The notes under the pieces: model-generated | The model's input: the letters and a program-made list of their open reading frames with translations, nothing else | What the model was told of the DNA's origin: nothing | Databases searched by the model: none | Translations under genes and position numbers: made by a program | Part shown: one piece after another, positions 32,401-44,710 of the stretch | Position numbering within the stretch: the first letter of the stretch is position 1 | Layout of the letters: each line of letters opens with the position of its first letter | Source of the DNA: Topomyia yanbarensis | Lineage: Eukaryota; Arthropoda; Insecta; Diptera; Culicidae | Length of the DNA stretch: 64,000 bases | Assembly: GCF_030247195.1 (NCBI RefSeq) | Contig: NC_080670.1 | Span: forward strand, 35,431,934 to 35,495,933 | Reading direction: 5' to 3'

Positions 32401-34387
32401 ATTTCAAATTTCAAATTTCAAATTTCAAATTTCAAATTTCAAATTTCAAATTTCAAATTTCAAATTTCAAATTTCAAATTTCAAATTTCAAATTTCAAAT
32501 TTCAAATTTCAAATTTCAAATTTCAAATTTCAAATTTCAAATTTCAAATTTCAAATTTCAAATTTCAAATTTCAAATTTCAAATTTCAAATTTCAAATTT
32601 CAAATTTCAAATTTCAAATTTCAAATTTCAAATTTCAAATTTCAAATTTCAAATTTCAAATTTCAAATTTCAAATTTCAAATTTCAAATTTCAAATTTCA
32701 AATTTCAAATTTCAAATTTCAAATTTCAAATTTCAAATTTCAAATTTCAAATTTCAAATTTCAAATTTCAAATTTCAAATTTCAAATTTCAAATTTCAAA
32801 TTTCAAATTTCAAATTTCAAATTTCAAATTTCAAATTTCAAATTTCAAATTTCAAATTTCAAATTTCAAATTTCAAATTTCAAATTTCAAATTTCAAATT
32901 TCAAATTTCAAATTTCAAATTTCAAATTTCAAATTTCAAATTTCAAATTTCAAATTTCAAATTTCAAATTTCAAATTTCAAATTTCAAATTTCAAATTTC
33001 AAATTTCAAATTTCAAATTTCAAATTTCAAATTTCAAATTTCAAATTTCAAATTTCAAATTTCAAATTTCAAATTTCAAATTTCAAATTTCAAATTTCAA
33101 ATTTCAAATTTCAAATTTCAAATTTCAAATTTCAAATTTCAAATTTCAAATTTCAAATTTCAAATTTCAAATTTCAAATTTCAAATTTCAAATTTCAAAT
33201 TTCAAATTTCAAATTTCAAATTTCAAATTTCAAATTTCAAATTTCAAATTTCAAATTTCAAATTTCAAATTTCAAATTTCAAATTTCAAATTTCAAATTT
33301 CAAATTTCAAATTTCAAATTTCAAATTTCAAATTTCAAATTTCAAATTTCAAATTTCAAATTTCAAATTTCAAATTTCAAATTTCAAATTTCAAATTTCA
33401 AATTTCAAATTTCAAATTTCAAATTTCAAATTTCAAATTTCAAATTTCAAATTTCAAATTTCAAATTTCAAATTTCAAATTTCAAATTTCAAATTTCAAA
33501 TTTCAAATTTCAAATTTCAAATTTCAAATTTCAAATTTCAAATTTCAAATTTCAAATTTCAAATTTCAAATTTCAAATTTCAAATTTCAAATTTCAAATT
33601 TCAAATTTCAAATTTCAAATTTCAAATTTCAAATTTCAAATTTCAAATTTCAAATTTCAAATTTCAAATTTCAAATTTCAAATTTCAAATTTCAAATTTC
33701 AAATTTCAAATTTCAAATTTCAAATTTCAAATTTCAAATTTCAAATTTCAAATTTCAAATTTCAAATTTCAAATTTCAAATTTCAAATTTCAAATTTCAA
33801 ATTTCAAATTTCAAATTTCAAATTTCAAATTTCAAATTTCAAATTTCAAATTTCAAATTTCAAATTTCAAATTTCAAATTTCAAATTTCAAATTTCAAAT
33901 TTCAAATTTCAAATTTCAAATTTCAAATTTCAAATTTCAAATTTCAAATTTCAAATTTCAAATTTCAAATTTCAAATTTCAAATTTCAAATTTCAAATTT
34001 CAAATTTCAAATTTCAAATTTCAAATTTCAAATTTCAAATTTCAAATTTCAAATTTCAAATTTCAAATTTCAAATTTCAAATTTCAAATTTCAAATTTCA
34101 AATTTCAAATTTCAAATTTCAAATTTCAAATTTCAAATTTCAAATTTCAAATTTCAAATTTCAAATTTCAAATTTCAAATTTCAAATTTCAAATTTCAAA
34201 TTTCAAATTTCAAATTTCAAATTTCAAATATCAAATATCAAATTTCAAATATCAAATTTCAAATTTCGAATTTCAAATTTCAAATCTCAAATCTCAAATT
34301 TCAAATTTAAAATTTCGAATTTCTAATTTTTAATATCAAATTTAAATTTCGAATTTCAAATTTTGAATTACAAATATCGAATTTCAA

Positions 34388-34642
34388 ATGTCAAATCTCA
34401 ATTTCAAATTTCGAATATCGAATTTTAAATTTCAATTTTCACATTTCGAATTTCAAATTTTAAATTTAAAATTCAATTCAAATTTCAATCTTCAAATTTC
34501 ACATTTCGAATTTCAAACTTCAAGCTTTAAGTTTCACATTTCGAATTTCCATTTTCAAATTTCACATTTCGAATTTCCAATTTCGAGTTTCGAATGCCGA
34601 ATTTCGAATTTTAAATTTCGAATTTTGAATTTCGAATTTTGA
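34388..34642 (+). repeat. Satellite flank, right arm of the inverted pair
   Basis: This is the partner of 29231-29482 in opposite orientation. Together with the core it makes a roughly 5.4-kb inverted-repeat-bounded structure. Confidence 0.8.
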
Positions 34643-35124
34643 ATTTCAAGTAATTGAAATTCAATTTTCCAATTTCACATTTCGAATTTCAAATTTAAAA
34701 TTTTAAATTTCATATTCAAATTTCGAATTGCAAATTTTAAATTCCAAATTTCACATTTCGAATTTAAAATGTAATATTTCATATTTTACATTTCAAATTT
34801 TTGAAATTTGAAACTCAAATTTCAAATTTTGAATTTCAAATTGTAAGTTTCAAATTTCATGTTTCAAACTTTAAATTTAAATTTTAATAAGTTTTAATAA
34901 GATTTTAAATTTAAGATTTTAAGTCTTTCTTCGAGATCCTGACTATTACCGAGTAAGTTTTGCAGAAAAATACATCATTATTTATGCAAATTTCGAAATT
35001 TTGTTGGATTTTAATTAAACAGACCGATAAAGCCAAAGATCCAGTAAAACTTATTACTTAATATAAATTTTTGTTGATTATTATCAAAACTTTTCAACAC
35101 TTACAGATCCCAGAACGACCATAC

Positions 35125-37047
35125 GGAAAAAAAATCCGTTCATAAATTCATAAAATCAAGATCACGATTTTGTGAAATGAAGGATTCACGAAAACCGTGA
35201 CCAAGTTCCTGAAATTATGAATAATATATTGATATTATGAATAAATTATGAATAATATAATCATGAAACTATTTGTGTTTCCAAAGAACTAGTTCGCGTC
35301 AAATTTTTTACATAGCGTAACATACGAATGTTTGGTGGGGTTGCTGTGGTTTTTACCTGGACATGTTTAGTTTTTGTTGTGATCCTTGTTCACACATTGG
35401 AAATACACAGCCGACAGTTAAACGATGTTCATGATTGCAGAAGTCTATTCGCGAGTTTTGTGATTTCTCATCAAGTTACCATGACATTTTATTCATGAGT
35501 TTGCGATCGGATTTTTCTGTCACTGTAGCGTGATTTATGTTCATGATTGTAGGATCTTAGTCACGAATTTCGTAATTTCTATTTCTTGATAGTTTGAACA
35601 TGAGTAGAGCGATTCATGCTCATGATTTCAGAATACGAGTCAAGATTTTTGTGTAAGTAATGTGATTTATATTCATGATTTCTGGATCTTTGTCAGAATT
35701 TATATAAGTTTTATTCACGTTATCGTGATATTTTAGTCAAAGTGATTTATGTTCATGAATTCAGGATCTTTCGATACTTTAATCACGTGTTTTATATTCA
35801 TGATCTTAATCACGATTTTCGTAATTTATATTCACGTTATCTTGATATTTAAGTCATGAGTAGAGTCCACGATTTTCATGATTTCAGGATCTTAGTCGCG
35901 ATTTTTGATATTTTTGTCTCCAATAGTATGATTTATGTTCTTGAATTCAGAATATTAGTCACGATATTCGTAATTGATTTGCATGTTGTCATGATATTTT
36001 ATTCTAGCGCTTATCGCGCCTTATCGCGATCTGTAATTTTTTGGTTATTGTACTCGGAGTATCGCGACAATATAAACAGAAACATTAATATGTGACTAAT
36101 AATCGGGATCTTATTTCATGAACTATATCACGAACATGTTTTTGTGGCTCTATAATGTATTATTGGTGCTCAAAGTAGTTTTCTTTTTCTGTCAAGAAAT
36201 CACACTGAACCTTATCAAATTTATAACGATGTTCTAATAGTATTCTTATGTCTACTGCTCGTACCTCTTGCTGGTCGCTAGCAGCTGGACATATATGACA
36301 TTTCATGGAATAGTGCATAGAACAAAAATGATTCTACGAATAATGCTCTAGATTTTGTAAAATAGTTCCTGTGAAAATTTCATGACAATGTTGCATGAAA
36401 CGGAAAATGGTTAGGGATATCTTCTTAATATCACAAGCAAGCAAAATTGATCTTAGGTTCAGTACTAGGAATCATGAACTAGTTCACGAACCCATGAATA
36501 ATATTCATGATCTTGTAAAATATTTTACGCGCACGATTGGTCAGTCGTAACTAATGTACTAGAAACCTTGAACCCGTTCACGAATATATATATAGTATTT
36601 GATGATTTTGTGAACTATTTCACGAGCACGACTATTGTATCGTGAATAATATATTAAGAATCACGAATAAGTCCACAAGGTTTGTTTGGATTCATGAATA
36701 AAATTCTGAGTTTCGTAAAAGTCCACACTGTTTTGATGTTGTGAACTAATGTTGCTAAATCTATGATAAACATCATAAATTAATCTTAGGTTTTATGAAT
36801 AATGTTCTTAAAGTTGTGTACTAGTTCACGTACAGAAAATCGATTTGGTAATGACATGGCGGAAAACATGACTAGTTCACAAAACAAAAACAAATAAAAG
36901 CGTTACGTGGGTATTACTGAAGGAAAATTAAACAGAATTATAAAAGCCATGACTTTTGTGCATGGTCCTGTTTTCATTACGTAAAAATGTGGTCGTTCCA
37001 GAACTCACTTTATTCACGATTTTAGGAATAATTTTTTTCCGTGCATG
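35125..37047. mobile_element. Full-length TIR-family non-coding element, about 1.92 kb
   Basis: The left end 'acggaaaaaaaatccgttc' and the reverse complement of the right end 'cacggaaaaaaattattcc' form short TIRs. The interior has no coding capacity. It consists of repeated palindrome-rich units with 'gaactagttcacgaa', 'attcatgatttt' and 'tttcacgagcacga', plus a unique middle (36160-36300, 'ttgctggtcgctagcagctgg'). Partial copies are at 9840, 23540, 53520, 55546 and 60661. The superfamily is undetermined because no target duplication is clear. Confidence 0.7.
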
Positions 37048-37049
37048 GA

Positions 37050-39375
37050 CCGTAAAGGGCTCCTTAATACAGCAGAAGAAACCATGCCTTTACAATGAAT
37101 ATCAGAATATCAGAGTTCAACTGAATCAAGAAAAAACTAGTAAACAGGAAGCCTGAGCTCTACCGAGTACCGCGGGTAAATTTTCCAAACAGAATCGAAA
37201 GCTTCGTTGAAAGCTCTCGAGCTGATCCCAGCAGCTATAGCTGCGCCACGTAATCTACCCGCGTCGTGATTATTGTAATTTATTATTATTACTCCACGAG
37301 GCCAGTTGCTGATTACGTGGCTCCGAAGCACACTGATCTAACTAACTATGTCTTCAATAGGCATAACGAGCAGCCCGGACAGCAGCGTTGATTTTAGCGT
37401 TGATCACAACCGAACAACAAGATGATGATAGCGAATTATTGCTCATTTTATTATTATCTCTTCACTCCCGTCGTCGTCGTCGTTGTCCTTTTTAACTTTC
37501 GCGAATTGTCGGTTCGGGGTCTGTGCGCTGCTATACCTCTTCGGACGCCAGAATTATCCATTCGAACCCTCGCCCCGGTTGTTTATTCGATGGGTTTTCG
37601 GACATTTTATGAGTACAAATCGGGCGGAAAATTTACGATTTGTTTGACTTGCTTTGGGCTCGAACCCGACCCGATTCGGTGGCGAAGAAAAGGTTCCCAT
37701 CAGGACACGTCAAAGATAGGATAAAAATTACGAGTTTCGAAGTCGCTTTCCCACCACTGACTGCTGACTGGTAGTTATGTGTGCCAAATGCCGCCAAAAC
37801 ATATGTTCCACCATCTAAGCAGTATTCGTCTCCCAGTCCGCCGAGATATGTAGAGCCGAAACGGGCGGCGCTTGTTGTTATTGTTGTTGCTGCTGCTGTC
37901 CAGCGGGTCTAAAAAACCCAGCACGTTCGCGCCCGGACCCGACCGGCTCTGGCTGCAGCCTGTGTCTCGTTCATCTAGATATTGTATCAGATTCAGATCA
38001 GATCTGATCGCACCTTCGTACCGGACGGGAAGAGGGTCGGCCTTGTGGAAGGAAGCGGGGGGGGAGTGTTGTCGAAAAGCACACAAGACGAAAATGTTCT
38101 TCTCTCTCGTGGACAGCCACGAGGGGCGAGATTTGAATTCAAACAGGCAGAACCAAAGCCAGTGCCAGCAAGGAGGTAGAAAGTGTCAACAATTAATTTG
38201 GAAGCTACCCGGTTTTAGATGATTGAGTTTGGCCTGGCAGAACCAAACTTCGGAGCCGGGACGGTGGAGCCCGGAACGGAAATTCGATCATGTTCGGTGA
38301 TAGCACGTAACATCGCAGATATCAATAAATATTAACTCACGCGATTAAGTCCGTGGTTCCCATGTGTATCGAGTTAGGAAGCGAGGGAGAGAGAGAGAGC
38401 TAGGGATTCCAATGGCGTTGGATTCAATTAATTCAAATTTTGGGATCACCCGGTGGAGAGTTTGTTGAAATTGCTCATCAGGCTGTACGGAGGGAGGGGG
38501 TCAGGTATCGGATTACCCCACGGATCTGTGACTTCAAAAAAAACTGAAATGATTTCTCGGAACCAAATAGAATAGTTGCGAGAGTGTCACCGAACGAAAT
38601 GCCTCTCAGGCGTTCGTGACGGGAATGAGAGATTGGGTTGACGGTGGAGGATGATTTAGATTTTACGAGGGAACGTAGAGTGGAACGAGTGTGTAAAGAG
38701 GGAAACAATGTAGGGATTTTTTTGTTGTTGTCATAGCACCGACCAAACTCATCATTTCTGATTTATTCATACACATGAGTACATGTATTGTACGGGTTTT
38801 TGTGCTGGTGACAGATGAGTGCGAGCATCAGATTTACGATTGAATAAACCAGAACAATAATAGATTAAAAATAAATACATGAGTGTGTCGGCACGGGCTG
38901 TAAGATAACGGGGAGCCGAAAGGATTCGTTCAGACGGAAATTATTTGTTTATTTGCTGGGGATTAAAATTTGAGCCTGCTCTTTTGCTTGGTTGACAATC
39001 GAGCGGAAGCGTGGCTGGAAATTTTCCAACATACTATCAATTGTGCACGGTTCGGGTGGAAAAATAAAACGATTACTGTTGAATTTAAAATCCGCTTTTA
39101 AGGTTGATTTACTTTTTTACTAGTTGTAGCATTTAGTTTAGTTTGATTCATGAAAAAATTAGATTTCTCATCACACCTGGGCCTTTTTCAACTGAGTTTG
39201 AACCCACAATTGTATAAAGTACGTTTCGCTTTGTGTCTTTTATTACTCTAAAAAGCCTTATAGAAGACCAAACGAATTAACAAAAATTTCCATATTAGAA
39301 AAACTGGTTTTGAGAAAGCTGCCGCAAAAAAACGCTACGAATAAAGTCTGCTTTCTCATCTAATACAGATCACCA
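37050..39375. other. Low-repeat region without a supported gene
   Basis: Unique-looking, GC-balanced sequence with several sub-100-codon ORFs that overlap on both strands (37422-37724, 37775-38222) and lack motifs. A (GA)n patch lies at 38388-38400. It is a possible host intron with regulatory content. Confidence 0.35.
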
Positions 39376-39379
39376 GTCA

Positions 39380-40126
39380 ACAAGCGCACTGCTTGCGAAC
39401 AGCATACAAACAAGAAATACTACCCGCGGCGCCGGTGAAAAAGGAACTTGTTCTTACAGAAGTTTCACACATACAGCTACATCATACGAGACAAATAAAC
39501 CCAATCAATTTCAACTCCTCCGCCGTCACAGAAAGCGTCGTAGCGAAAAACAAGCATGCAATACGACTTCGAATATGAAAACGTCAAAACGAAGATCCCC
39601 GTGTATATCGATCTTGATCTAACGGAAATTCTCTTACATGATTTGGCACCTCGCACTAGCACGGATTCATGTCCAAGTATGGAGAAGCGGATTCCATCTC
39701 CAACGACACTTGGAGCAATTTTTTTCCCAGGCATTCTCAACGGTGTTCGGGGACTCCCAATTCTGTAACCAGTCGGCACACTACGGTAAGCCATGCGCCA
39801 TCAAACAGCTTTCGACATCTTCTGTTGCACCACAGACAGCCGACCAAAACAGAATTGCCGGACAAACAGTAGTACACGGTATCCGCAAGCCAATAGTTAA
39901 CATACTTAGGGAAGAAATAAACAAAACAAAAGAAGACTGCTATACCGATGTCACTCGAAAACACGAAACGCACCAAACATGTAACAGCGAAAATCAAAGC
40001 TGTAGCAACGACAGCATGGACACAAGCGAGGGGGAAGGCAGACGGAGTGATCAGAAAGCGGCAGAGGGTAAACCTGACTATTGCCCACCGCAAAGAAAGA
40101 AAATTAACACACGGATAGTCGAATGA
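39380..40126 (+). pseudogene. Non-LTR retrotransposon ORF1 (gag-like) remnant
   Basis: Across shifting plus frames the translation follows an insect LINE ORF1: 'YGEADSISNDTWSNFFPRH' (39674-39730), then 'CNQSAHYGKPC' (39765-39800), a C-x-x-C...H...C-type zinc knuckle, and a polar Ser/Thr/Lys-rich tail to the stop at 40126. The best open stretch is 39638-40126. No adjoining ORF2 is present. It is an inactive fragment, in ORF1 style nearest the I/LOA/Jockey elements of mosquitoes. Confidence 0.6.
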
Positions 40127-40639
40127 AATAATATTCGATTATTTAATTATTTCTTTTTATCTGCTTTAAATTGTAATTGCATTTTTGAAAAGTTAATTGT
40201 TTTCTAAAAGGTGAGTAGCAAAACATAATAATTTTCGTGTTCACAATAGTATTTCTTATAACTTCGCCGAAGACAATCGGTCTTTAGCTAAATTAGTTGA
40301 AGAAATATATCCTATATCCCGTTTATAGGAGAGTCGATCACCCATCTTCATCATCTTTCTAGAAACATGTACACATTTATTTAAATCTTCCAACTCTATG
40401 GACATTCAGTTATTACAGTTAAAGTTATTCAATATTGATCGCGAAAACGATGATTAAAAATATTGAACGTAGTAAACTGTTATTTATTTCCTTGAGTAGA
40501 ATGATGCTCCTTTATTGTTTTATAATTCGTTTATTTGACACGGCTCGATGTGTGAGCTTAACGGAGCAGCGCGTATTTTCAAAATTTACAGCAAATATTT
40601 AAATTACCAGATTCTTTTCTGGGGCAAATGAACATTTTC

Positions 40640-41160
40640 TTGGATTCCAAAATGGCATCAAAAATCAATTTCTGATACCTATTCGTTAAGACTATTCCGA
40701 AATTACCCATATTGATTGGGTTATAGCGAATTTCGCTAAGCCGGAAGTCGCCATCTTGGATTTCAACATAGCATCAAACATAAATTTCTGGCACCTACTC
40801 GTTAAGACCATTCCGAAAATCTCCATATCACATGGGTTATAGCAAATTTCGCTGAACCGGAAGTTGCCATCTTAGATTTCAAAATGGCTTCAAACATAAA
40901 TTTCTGGCACCTACTCGTCAAAACCATTCCAACAATACCCATATTGCATTGGTTGTACCGAATTTCTGCTAAACCGGAAGGCGCCATCTTGGAGTTTAAA
41001 ATAGCGTCAAAAATCAATTTCTAGCACCTACTCGTCAAGACCATTCCGAAAACACCCATATTGATTGGGTTATAGCGACTTTCACTAAACCAGAAGTCGC
41101 CATCTTGGGTTTCAAAATGGAGCTAAAAATCAATTTCTGGCACCCACTCGTCAAGACCAT
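40640..41160. repeat. Tandem repeat, ~116-bp unit, about 4.5 copies
   Basis: The landmark 'gccatctt' occurs at 40750, 40866, 40983 and 41099. Each unit contains 'atttctggcacctactcgt', 'accattccgaaaatacccat' and 'ttcgctaaaccggaag'. It is non-coding, with units 80-90% alike by eye. Confidence 0.9.
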
Positions 41161-41164
41161 TCCG

Positions 41165-41330
41165 AAAATACCCATATTGTTGAGGGTTTTTTACGCGGAT
41201 TTTCGAATTTTCGTGGTTTTTTATGCGGATTTTTCGTATTAACGCGGTTTTTACGCGGATTTTCCAAAAAACGCGGTTTTTTGCGTGGTTTTTTACGCGG
41301 TACGTATCCCACGCGTAAAAAAACCTGGGT
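41165..41330. repeat. Short degenerate tandem repeat 'acgcggtttttt'
   Basis: Ten or so copies of 'ttttacgcggattttc' and 'acgcggtttttt' variants directly abut the 116-bp array. It accounts for the Lys/Pro/Asn-rich minus ORF at 41151-41354. Confidence 0.85.
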
Positions 41331-41544
41331 GTATATTGTTTCCAGTACTGACAAGTGGTAGGCTAATTATCATAGGTACACAGCGTGGTCTGGGCACATG
41401 TAGAGCCAGGCCACAGGGTTGCGAAGGAAGGAATAGGGTACTTCAGGGTATTCTAAATGCCACTAAAAATTTTCCTCAATTATCGTTTGAAACGGATGTA
41501 ACTCCGTATTTTTACATAAATCTTTAAATATGTTCTCGTCTAAC

Positions 41545-44500
41545 GGGTGTCCAAAAAATGAGAAAAATTCTCAGTCATGTAGTTGAAAAACAAAAAAAAA
41601 ATCAACGAATTCAGTATTTTTTACTAAAAATATAATGTTTATTCTTCAAAACAACGTCAATGAATATTGGAGAAGGTGCCCTGGTCAGACGTACGCCGCA
41701 ACTTAGTCGCGATGCTCTCACAAGAGCGCTGGACGGAACTGACGTCCATCTTCCGGATACAATTCTGGATCTTGGTAGTCACTGCTTCGTATCCTTGGCC
41801 CGCCAATTATTTTTGTACACTAGGGCACTGAGGGAGTCGAAAAAATCCTCGATGGGACGGTACTGGGGCATTTCCTGTTCAAGATACTCCAGCGTTTTCT
41901 TGGCGTAATGGAAAGACGCCTTGTGCGGCCAGAAGACGTACTTCCCGTCTGCATGATGCTCCAATAAGAACGGCCGAAGAATTTTCTCAAGACACTCCTC
42001 CTGGTACACTTGTTGATTGATGGCCAAACCGCTCGGCTTGAACCACGGCTTTGAAATCCCTTTGTCCGATATGGCGATGTACAGCATAATTTTTTTTTCC
42101 AAATTTTTGCTAAAACTTATATTTTACTACGGGGGGTGTGGCCGACTTGTCGCTGGAATAGTAGCTGTCATTTCCTGGAATGTGGGTCTTCGAGACATGA
42201 AAACGTGAACTTCGCAGCCTCCCGTGGCATGGTAGTCCGAAGTACCTTCTTCCTCCGCAAAGATATCCACAAAGCCACCTGGAGATCACCTGATGAACGC
42301 ACCGAAAACCAAATCGATCACATTCTAATCGATGGGCGATTCTTCTCTGATATCACCAACGTTCGTACCTACCGCAGTGCGAATATAGATTCGGTGTACA
42401 ACACTCGTCGTAGTCGGACGCCAAGGCCCAACATCGCGCAACGTCGGGATGCCGGAATTGCCCAAGACTACGCACAACGACTGGAAGCAGCACTACCCAC
42501 GGAAGAACACCTGGGCGCAGCTACTTTTGAAGATGGCTGGAGGGAGATTCGTTCCGCCATAGGAAGTACTGCTAGAGCGGCAGTAGGTACAGCGGTTCCG
42601 ATACAAACAAGCACGGAACAGGCAGGCCTCGGTCCTCCGGAGAAAGAAGCGCCAACAGGAGGAACGAGATCGCGAAGCGATGGAACAACTGTACCGCGTA
42701 AACGACACACGGAAGTTCTACGAGAAGCTGAACAGTGCACGCAAAGGCCACGTTCCGCAAGCCGATATGTGCAGGGTTTTAGACGGCAACCTTCTTACGA
42801 ACGAGTGTGAGGTGATTGAGAGGTGGAAGTAGTACTATGACGAGCACCTCAACGGTGAAGCAGCAGAGGACGAAGATGGTATGGTAACGGATCATGGAGC
42901 ACGCGCAGAAGACGATAGGCCCCTGATCTCCAAGAAGTCAAGGAGGAGATCGGTCGACTGAAAAAACAACAAAGCTGCCGGTGTAGATCAACTACCCAGC
43001 GAGCTATTAAAATACTGTGGTGAAACACTGGCTAGAGCGCCGCACTGGGCAATCGCCAAAATCTGGGTGGTGGAGACTCTTCCGGAGGAGTGGATGGAGG
43101 GTGTCGTTTGCCCAATCTACAAAAAGGGTGACAATTTGGATTGATGCAACAACCGCGCGATCACACTACTTAGCGCCGCCTACAAGGTCCTCTCCGAGAT
43201 TCTTTGCCGCTGATTGTCACAATTTACAAGCGAGTTCGTGGGGCACTACCAAGCGGAATTCATGGGTTTCCGCGCCCCCACGGGCCAATTATTCGCGATT
43301 CGGCAGGTTCTGCAGAAGTGCCGCGAATACAATATGCCCACACATAATTTGTTTATCGATTTCAAATCGGCATATGACACAATCGATCGAGATCGGCTAT
43401 GGCAGATAATGCACGAGTACGGTTTTCCGGATAAGCTAACGCGTATAGTCCAAGCGATGATGAATTGGGTGATGTTCGTTGTTCGAGTATCAGGGACACT
43501 CTCGAGTCCCTTTGAATGTCGAAGAGGCTTACGGCAAGGTGATGGTCTATCGTGCCTGCTATTCAACGTTGCATTATAAGGTGTAATAAGGAGGAAATCT
43601 TCAGGAAGTTCGTCCAGCTTCTTGGCTTCGCCGACGACATTGACATAATGGCACGGAACTTTGGGGCGATGTTGGAAACGTACATCAGACTGAAGGCTGA
43701 AACCAGCAGTATTGGACTTGCCATCAACGTTTTGAAGACAAAATACATGAGAGTAAGAGTTTCTAGAGACGACAATGTGGACCTCCCATCCCGAGTTCGG
43801 ATTGACAGTGACGAAATCGAGAAGGTCGACGAATTCGTGTATTTGGACTCACTGGTAACCGCCGACAATGATAGCAGCAGAGAAATTCAGAGACGGATCT
43901 TGGCGGGAAATCGTGCCTACTTTGGACTCCGGAGAACGCTCCGGTCGAACAAAACTCGCTGCCGCACGAAGGTGATTATCTACATGACGCTGATTAAACA
44001 GGTGGTCCTCTACGGCCACGAGACCGGGACTATGCTCGTGGAGGACCAACGCGCCCTTGGGGTTTTCGAACGAAAGGTTTTGCGTACCACCTATGGTGGC
44101 GTGCAAATGGAAGACGGAACGTGGCGCAGGCGAATGAACCATGAGTTGCTGGAAGAACCATTCATCGCGCATAGCGCAAAAATATGACGCTTGCGGTGGG
44201 CTGGACACGTCGTAAAAATGTCGGACGACGACCCGGTGAAGATGGTTCTTGAGGGTGACCCTACCGGAACAAGAAGACGGGGCGCGCACAGCGAGCACGG
44301 TGGATCGACCAGATAGAGGACGACCTGCGGACCCTTGGAAGACTGCGAGGCTGTCGACAAGCAGCAATGGACCGAGTGGAGTGGAGACGGCTTCTGCATA
44401 GAGCAAGAGATAACAAGGCTCTAGCCTGAACGGTAAGGTAAGTAAGTCTTCGAGAGCGGAAAGTAACTTTCGTCGTCTAGCATGAACGACGTCCCGCGGT

Positions 44501-44710
44501 AGTTCTTTGTCATCCACCGGCACTGCGATTTCACGAACGCTATCTGCTCGTCCGTGTACTCGGGGGACCAAGTCTTCTTCCGACAGATGATGTCCTCCAT
44601 CTTGAGGGTTCGGTGAATCACCCGAGCGAAAAGAAAGATGCCACCCATGTTTAGGGAGTCCAGAGAGCAATTTTCTTGGTGAGAAAAAAACGGCATTCAT
44701 ATTTCTAGCG
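41545..44710 (-). pseudogene. Mariner-like transposase, C-terminal half, split by an RTE insertion
   Basis: Minus strand. The 5' leader at about 44690-44640 matches that of the 25.3-kb copy, then jumps by internal deletion straight to 'HRTLKMEDIICRKKTWSPEY'. It continues to the first catalytic aspartate region MLDDESYFPLSK, where an RTE element interrupts at about 44447-42128. The frame resumes at KKIMLYIAISDKGISKPWF, then 'HHADGKYVFWPHKASFHYAK' (second D region), 'YRPIEDFFDSL' and a C-terminus near 41655. The helix-turn-helix domain is missing. Family assignment is to mosquito mariners with a DD37-type catalytic triad (inferred). Confidence 0.8.
42128..44447 (+). pseudogene. RTE-clade (JAM1-like) retrotransposon, decayed
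   Basis: The plus strand starts in the endonuclease C-terminus ('NFAASRGMVVRSTFF', 'ENQIDHILIDGRFFSDITN' at 42210-42360), then the linker, then RT. Blocks are 'AAGVDQLPSELLKYCGE' (about 42970), 'GFRAPTGQLFAIRQVLQKCR' (43264), 'LFIDFKSAYDTIDRDRL' (43346), 'RRGLRQGDGLSC' (43518) and 'LGFADDIDIMA' (43620, catalytic A-D-D kept). The C-terminal domain runs to 44420, followed by a 'ggtaaggtaagtaagt' tail at 44432-44447 typical of RTE elements. Several frameshifts and in-frame stops are present (for example near 42830, 42960, 43143 and 43580). It inserted into the mariner, so it is the younger of the two. Confidence 0.85.

Larger units (their letters stand above)
29040..34930. repeat. Heptanucleotide satellite (TTTCAAA)n, about 5.9 kb
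   Basis: The core about 29718-34227 is near-perfect AAATTTC heptamers on the plus strand, with C but no G. The longest uninterrupted run is about 32107-34227, near 300 units. It is broken by a variant block ('tttaaaattcaattcaaat' to 'attttaaattttaaa') at about 29625-29715, 30586-30746 and 31139-31296, and by a 21-bp variant trimer with 'ttctaac' at 32050-32106. Flanks 29040-29650 and 34228-34930 are degenerate forms. At 29040-29540 the strand polarity is reversed (TTTGAAA). Long ORFs with N-F-K-F-Q-I-S repeats are artefacts of a 7-bp unit. Confidence 0.97.

Noticed and set aside
29700..34230. Telomeric repeat or CRISPR-like array
   Set aside because: The unit is TTTCAAA, not the insect TTAGG. 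There are no spacers and the setting is eukaryotic.
29231..34642. Open frames with repeated N-F-K-F-Q-I-S residues in the satellite
   Set aside because: A 7-bp unit without stops gives the same 21-bp cycle in every frame. The frames lack any unique sequence.
43849..44700. A 283-codon minus ORF opposite the RTE element
   Set aside because: Only its first part overlaps the mariner leader. The rest is the antisense of RTE reverse-transcriptase sequence.
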